Origin: an uncultured Verrucomicrobiota bacterium
GTDB lineage: Bacteria > Verrucomicrobiota > Verrucomicrobiia > Opitutales > Opitutaceae
DNA: 5,706 nucleotides
Assembly (NCBI GenBank): GCA_903919625.1
Contig: CAIXIZ010000110.1
Location: forward strand, 1-5,706
Direction of reading: 5' to 3'
Shown here: piece by piece, positions 4,001 through 5,706 of the stretch
How the letters are laid out: every line of letters starts with the position of its first letter
Position numbering within the stretch: position 1 is the first letter of the stretch
Made by a program: the position numbers and the translations under genes
The notes under the pieces: generated by a model
What the model was told of the DNA's origin: nothing
The model's database searches: none
What the model saw: the letters and a program-made list of their open reading frames with translations, nothing else

Positions 4001-5706
4001 TGTTCCGTGGTGTGAGCGTACCATCCCAAGGGTCGCGGATCCCAACCTTGGCCTTGATGCTGTCTTCTAGCGCCGCATAAGTATAATGGCCGCTCTCCAC
4101 GGATGCTGCGCCAGTCTGGCCGGGCAAGACATTGGCACTCATCGTCAAGGTTTGCTTCGGCGATGCGACCGATGGTTCTGCCCCGGTATTCCTCCAGTTC
4201 GAGGTTGTCGTAAAATCGCCCGATGGGCCGCCGGTGCTCCGTGCCACGGTTGTTGTCCCGGCGGTCCACGTCTGATAGTATTTTACCCTGACGTTTCCCG
4301 GCTGGAAAAGCCCGCCTTGGGCGGCAGCCGGATTCGCTTTGTCCATGGTCAAGGTGGGCACAGCCAGGTTCTGATCGATGCTCACCGGGCTGAGTGCACC
4401 AAACTCATTCTCTGACGCGAGCCATTCCAGCATCCCAGGGGACAAAACCACCGGCGGCGTTTTGATATAATGCTGAATCGCGGGATTCGAACTATCTTGC
4501 ACCGGGGTCATGTCACTGAGTCCCGCCACCGGCTGGTAGGGCACGGCCGATTGCGGTATCCGTATATCCAAGGCTTGCTGCGCAAATGTCCGGGATTGGG
4601 CCAACTCATCGGCCTTGGCGGGCGGATTTATTTCCGGCTGGGCCGGTGCCGAGCCGCGGAGCATCGCCAGCGGGGCCACCACGGCCGTGGCCAGCGCGAG
4701 CACAGCCAGCACCGCCGCGCGCGTGAGCGCGGCACGCGGCCGGGTACCATCGAGGATCGAGCGCAGCCGCATCTCCAAATTGGAACGCTGCGCCATCGGC
4801 ACCGTGGCAAACGCCAGCCAGCCCGTGCTGCGCGAGCCGGCCGCGATGGACAGCAGCTCTTCGGCGTAGTCGCAGGGCGCTGTGCCCGAGGCAAGCACGA
4901 GGTCGTCACACGCCTGCTCCCGCTCCAGCCGCATCCGCCGCGCGGCCAGCCACGCGAGCGGGTTGAACCAGTGCAACGCGCAGGCGGCATGCGCCAGCAG
5001 TTGCGCCAGCCAGTCCCAGCGTGCGATATGCGCGAGCTCATGCAGCAGCACCAGACGGAGCCGCTGGGGCGACCAGCCGAGCGCCGCCTCGGGCAGCAGC
5101 AACACCGGCCGTCCGGTGCCCCAGGTGACCGGCATCGCCACATCCGCAGTATGCCGCAAGGTGACTGCACGGCGCAGGCCGAGCTGCCCGCGGAACTGGC
5201 TCAGCAATCCAGCCATTGCCGGGTCCGAGACCACTGCGGCCCGGCGAGTGATACGCCAGATCTGCCACCAACCGGCCAACAATGGCGCCAACGCGAGCAA
5301 CGCCCCCGCGAGCCAGACGCGGCCCAGCCAGATATGGAATGCGGCCGTCTGAAGCGGGGAGACAGGCACCGGTAACTGGGGGGCGATAGAGGCGGATTCC
5401 GCAACTGCAGCCCAGCTCGCTGAGCTGGGGGGATTGGCTGGGGGAGCCAGCTCAGCAGCCTGGCCTGCAGTTTCAGACCTGACGGCAACGTTTGCCGCCC
5501 AACCCGGTGCGATGGGCCGTTTGGGCACGGCAGACTGGGCAACGACCGGTGGGACAGGAACGACGGGCGATTCCGCCCAGGCCGCCCAACGCGGGACAAA
5601 GGACACCTGCCATTGCGGCAATGCCAGGGAGAGCACCGGTAGCAGCAAAGTGCCGGCCAAGGTGGTGGACCAAACCAGATGCCGGGCCGAGGCCGAGCGA
5701 CGACGC
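1089..5706 (-). CDS. Giant BlaR1-type M56 peptidase with mosaic envelope ectodomain (5' end missing)
   Basis: Residues here are numbered from the TTG at 5660-5658. That codon is not a credible start: the frame continues 15 codons to the edge, reading RRRSASARHLVWSTT, the typical BlaR1-family sequence before the second helix. The first helix and true start (some 20-40 residues) are therefore outside the window. Order of parts: TM2 (about -5 to 15); a Pro/Ala-rich loop (16-105); TM3 (108-134); M56 zinc peptidase (140-310, HELAH at 207-211, E246/E248, C251-D252-D253); TM4 (about 311-332); unassigned ectodomain (337-589); Verru_Chthon-A-like segment (590-690); PATR-like beta repeats (725-870); STN-A (877-945); LptA/OstA-like (953-1097); STN-B (1132-1201); beta repeat (1234-1281); STN-C (1301-1369); SLBB (1431-1523). 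BlaR1 relatives sense an extracellular signal and cleave a cytosolic repressor. No penicillin-binding sensor domain is recognisable, so the signal must differ. The unbroken frame over 4.6 kb and the recognisable domains to its last residues make one intact gene very likely. The function as a whole is inferred. Confidence 0.9.
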   Translation of the reverse strand, partial: RRRSASARHLVWSTTLAGTLLLPVLSLALPQWQVSFVPRWAAWAESPVVPVPPVVAQSAVPKRPIAPGWAANVAVRSETAGQAAELAPPANPPSSASWAAVAESASIAPQLPVPVSPLQTAAFHIWLGRVWLAGALLALAPLLAGWWQIWRITRRAAVVSDPAMAGLLSQFRGQLGLRRAVTLRHTADVAMPVTWGTGRPVLLLPEAALGWSPQRLRLVLLHELAHIARWDWLAQLLAHAACALHWFNPLAWLAARRMRLEREQACDDLVLASGTAPCDYAEELLSIAAGSRSTGWLAFATVPMAQRSNLEMRLRSILDGTRPRAALTRAAVLAVLALATAVVAPLAMLRGSAPAQPEINPPAKADELAQSRTFAQQALDIRIPQSAVPYQPVAGLSDMTPVQDSSNPAIQHYIKTPPVVLSPGMLEWLASENEFGALSPVSIDQNLAVPTLTMDKANPAAAQGGLFQPGNVRVKYYQTWTAGTTTVARSTGGPSGDFTTTSNWRNTGAEPSVASPKQTLTMSANVLPGQTGAASVESGHYTYAALEDSIKAKVGIRDPWDGTLTPRNTSTTTFSARYRIDSAAATLSPGTTLVYHQAIPGGGPMLNDGAFNLSSDSVAQWKALLMGFRQTETDQNTGSDSSTTSAAGSVPSRRLTDQQLVELANEIVLEIRARGPFSSLGDFSSRTKISADSPLGQAIKKSLGDGSTTTAATTTPTGPVDLTGATLYAQDGTISQPITGSGKIIKTGGGTITLTGKGSNYSGSTTIESGTLQLTNADALPGTINMVGGTLHMGGASYTVGAQTLSSTTVAPDHVATTTLSNIVTVSGAAVLSSTGTLTLSKANPNGTIAEGGIGAGTLSLSLPSASAGGTTISSGTLAMTNSIAWKGSDTMDIDANAEDIRGIIHEVADHFRLNIVIPDNLRGNATVKLSNVSWRQVFQAALTPLGYAYVEDGNVIKIVGQAVNAGYLSYLIRNAPPFATPGKIISISSASAHIETRAAGIYSTFDGKVTVNGTNFKLACDHLEIVRSPSANDAKATAANPWDFESFVASGNVTLTYDDGREASGARVELLPGESKIRGVNISSTGFKYSSAGTNLTTKKFIEEDFIEVAGANGTTANAPTGSASWIIEEMSPMANPAKPGGPPGMDVDFTGQYVSVIVRYVASHFGKQAVIPDALNSQPATIKLFNATWQEIIQTVLGPAGYTYVEDGNVIKIVKLGAAPGPQTSDRDRPAGVTLTTNPKSLAGGTSMGSVTINGGALELGASNHVAGAVSLNGGTITGTGTLTAGSFSLQGAPASSSTHGAAQVSAKAHADPMDVDFQDKDIRDILRHVADLAEINVVIADTLQGKATVKLSNVTWRQVFQAVLAPAGYAFVEDGNAVRIVKLGSGTGPQTLNLDIPAGATVMLDPKVLETFTGTISLGKSAGTLVIASPNDSKAGASGAARVVYVTGHVKNAGPVPFSPENGLTLTQAIARAGGLDPLGDTRRVHLIRTLPNGSKETHTIDVKQLYAPNAKPSGDQRDWPLQPEDEVVVPEIYL
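1092..1370 (-). other. C-terminal SLBB (Wza-like) domain
   Basis: Residues 1431-1523, the end of the large gene, match a soluble-ligand-binding beta-grasp (SLBB) domain of the polysaccharide-export type. VVYVTGHVKNAGPVPF is the first strand pair, LTLTQAIARAGGLDPLGDTR the helix and AGG turn, RVHLIRTLPNG the next strand, and LQPEDEVVVPE the closing 'LxPGDxIxVPE' motif (Glu-Asp replaces Gly-Asp). In Wza-family proteins these domains stack in periplasmic rings and touch the exported glycan or partner subunits. Here the domain stands alone at the end of an inner-membrane protease. Confidence 0.85.
1554..1760 (-). repeat. STN / secretin N0-like domain, copy C
   Basis: Residues 1301-1369 of the large gene: MDVDFQDKDIRDILRHVADL, NVVIADTL, KATVKLSNVTWRQVFQAVL, FVEDGNAVRIV. 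This is the copy closest to classical secretin N0 domains. At DNA level it also stays close to copy A: 1612-1631 and 2884-2903 match at 19 of 20 bases. It is followed by a beta segment (residues 1380-1420) and the SLBB domain. Confidence 0.82.
1818..1961 (-). repeat. PATR-like beta repeat between STN-B and STN-C
   Basis: Residues 1234-1281 of the large gene contain SVTINGGALELGASNHVAG then AVSLNGGTITGTGTLTAGSF. This is the 'LNGGTIxGTGTLTA' signature typical of autotransporter-associated repeats in Verrucomicrobia. It separates STN copies B and C, followed by a short Ala/Ser/His-rich linker. Confidence 0.65.
2058..2267 (-). repeat. STN / secretin N0-like domain, copy B
   Basis: Residues 1132-1201 of the large gene (70 residues, one extra residue after the conserved Leu of IPDAL) are the most diverged copy: MDVDF, VIVRYVASHF, AVIPDAL, ATIKLFNATW, YVEDGNVIKIV. 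By eye it shares roughly half its residues with each of the other two copies, and it keeps the C-terminal YVEDGNVIKIV identical to copy A. The following linker (VKLG..GPQT..D.PAG.T) is also shared with copy C. Confidence 0.78.
2370..2804 (-). other. LptA/OstA-like domain inserted between STN copies
   Basis: Residues 953-1097 of the large gene resemble the LptA/OstA beta-jellyroll that carries lipopolysaccharide across the periplasm. The pattern seen is SASAHIE, FDGKVTVNGTNFKLACDHLEIV, then FVASGNVTLTYDDGREASGARVELLPG. This follows the family rhythm of 'GNVxVxxxxxxLxADxLxxx' twice with about 40-50 residues between. Only the pattern supports the call; no structure prediction was possible. It could be a generic beta-rich domain, but the two GxVxV...C/A-D/R-x-L/V-E units are suggestive. 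Confidence 0.5.
2826..3032 (-). repeat. STN / secretin N0-like domain, copy A
   Basis: Residues 877-945 of the large gene (69 residues) match the short STN domain found at the N termini of secretins and TonB-dependent receptors. Marks are MDID, DIRGIIHEVADHF, NIVIPDNL, ATVKLSNVSW and YVEDGNVIKIV. The pattern is closest to PilQ-like N0 domains (xLDFxDADIxDVLxxLA...NIVV...GxVTLxLxxVPWxxAL...EGNVIxI). By eye it shares about 43 of 69 residues with copy C and about 35 with copy B. Confidence 0.8.
3054..3488 (-). repeat. Autotransporter-associated (PATR-type) beta-strand repeats
   Basis: Residues 725-870 of the large gene read as beta-helix repeats. The clearest unit is GGGTITLTGKGSNYSGSTTI followed by ESGTLQL and NADALPG (about 733-766), which fits the PATR consensus G-x-L-x-L-x-G-x-N-x-Y-S/T-G-x-T-x-I-x-x-G-T-L-x-x. 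A second, degenerate stretch contains GTLTLSKANPNGT, GAGTLSLSLPSASAGG and TTISSGTLAM (about 821-866). Such repeats normally sit in secreted passenger domains of autotransporter-like proteins, and are abundant in Verrucomicrobia. Here there is no C-terminal beta barrel, so the repeats presumably act as a rigid spacer or binding surface in the periplasm. Confidence 0.75.
3591..3893 (-). other. Verru_Chthon cassette protein A-like segment
   Basis: Residues 590-690 of the large gene contain LNDGAFNLSSDSVAQWKALL and, after a Ser/Thr spacer, RRLTDQQLVELANEIV, RARGPFSSLGDFSSR and a final GQAIKKSL helix. This order matches the C-terminal part of Verru_Chthon cassette protein A as I remember it: GAFNVNSTSVxAWKA, then LTDxQIxxLAxxIVxxVxxRGPFLSLxDFVNR, then GALQAAID. 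Those are large pseudopilin-cassette proteins of Verrucomicrobia. The match rests on recall of the family pattern, not on a search. The GPFSSLGDF part also resembles the helix-hairpin-helix 'SLxDL' pattern of secretion-system K proteins. Confidence 0.6.
3894..4652 (-). other. Unassigned periplasmic segment after TM4
   Basis: Residues 337-589 of the large gene follow directly after the last membrane helix. I do not recognise a family. The first 110 residues are Pro/Ala/Gln-rich with an LSPGMLEWL helix. The rest is rich in Thr, Ser and Gly with alternating beta-like patterns (for example TLTMSANVLPG, TTTFSARYRID). There is no SxxK-centred transpeptidase fold, so it is not a BlaR1 penicillin sensor. 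The part adjoining the next module may belong to the same Verru_Chthon-A-like unit, but I cannot show that. Confidence 0.5.
4665..5706 (-). other. BlaR1/MecR1-type membrane M56 peptidase module
   Basis: This is the membrane-embedded zinc protease part of the large gene. RRRSASARH just before TM2 fits the positive-inside rule. The loop at residues 16-105 should then be periplasmic, and the protease loop between TM3 and TM4 cytosolic, as in BlaR1. The zinc site is visible as HELAH (5028-5042), with Glu208 as the expected catalytic base. The downstream LEREQACDD contains the expected third zinc ligand (E248, or less likely E246). WFNPLAWLAARRMRLE between them is the family's characteristic helix. 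All catalytic positions are intact, so an active protease is expected. Its usual substrate would be a BlaI-like repressor, whose gene is not in the window. Confidence 0.9.

Noticed and set aside
4470..5375. A 301-codon open frame on the plus strand opposite the M56 region, and other long antisense frames (1128-1841, 1027-1632, 4628-5170).
   Set aside because: They are rich in Arg, Gly, Pro and His with no recognisable domain, and overlie a frame with clear M56, STN and SLBB signatures. They arise from high GC content.
1089..5706. A secretin, TonB-dependent receptor or autotransporter as the identity of the large gene.
   Set aside because: There is no secretin pore domain, no TonB plug or barrel and no autotransporter barrel. 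The N terminus is a multi-pass M56 protease.
1..5706. tRNA, rRNA, insertion sequence, integrase attachment site or riboswitch.
   Set aside because: I saw no cloverleaf, transposase motif, terminal inverted repeats or known riboswitch core; nearly all the window is coding.

Overview
The window looks like chromosome from a GC-rich Gram-negative bacterium, most likely a member of the Verrucomicrobiota (Opitutales-like). Three things suggest this lineage: autotransporter-associated beta-strand (PATR-type) repeats, a segment resembling the C-terminal part of 'Verru_Chthon cassette protein A', and a BlaR1-type M56 peptidase with an exotic ectodomain. The assignment is inferred from protein features only.

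Layout. Positions 1-526 (+) hold the 3' end of a family-4-type glycosyltransferase, cut by the left edge. Four bases later, 531-965 (+) encodes a complete hotdog-fold (4HBT/YbgC-like) acyl-CoA thioesterase, probably in the same transcript. Positions 966-1088 are a short convergent intergenic gap with one strong inverted repeat. From 1089 to the right edge (5706), the minus strand is one uninterrupted reading frame of more than 1530 codons. Its 5' end lies outside the window.

The giant minus-strand gene is the main object of interest. Its N-terminal fifth is a textbook BlaR1/MecR1-like membrane metallopeptidase: membrane helices, HELAH zinc motif and ExExxCDD motif. The periplasmic part that should hold a beta-lactam sensor is instead a string of about 1190 residues. 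In order it contains an unassigned stretch, a Verru_Chthon-A/pseudopilin-like module, PATR-type beta repeats, a secretin-like N0/STN domain, an LptA/OstA-like domain, a second STN, another beta repeat, a third STN and a Wza-like SLBB domain at the very C terminus. Every recognisable ectodomain module comes from a family that works in the periplasm or at the outer membrane (pili/secretins, LPS transport, polysaccharide export, autotransporters). I infer a site-1-type signalling protease that monitors some envelope assembly process. The partner repressor (BlaI-like) would normally be encoded upstream, beyond the right edge, and cannot be seen here.

The two plus-strand genes converge on the large gene and have no visible functional link to it beyond a loose envelope/glycan theme.
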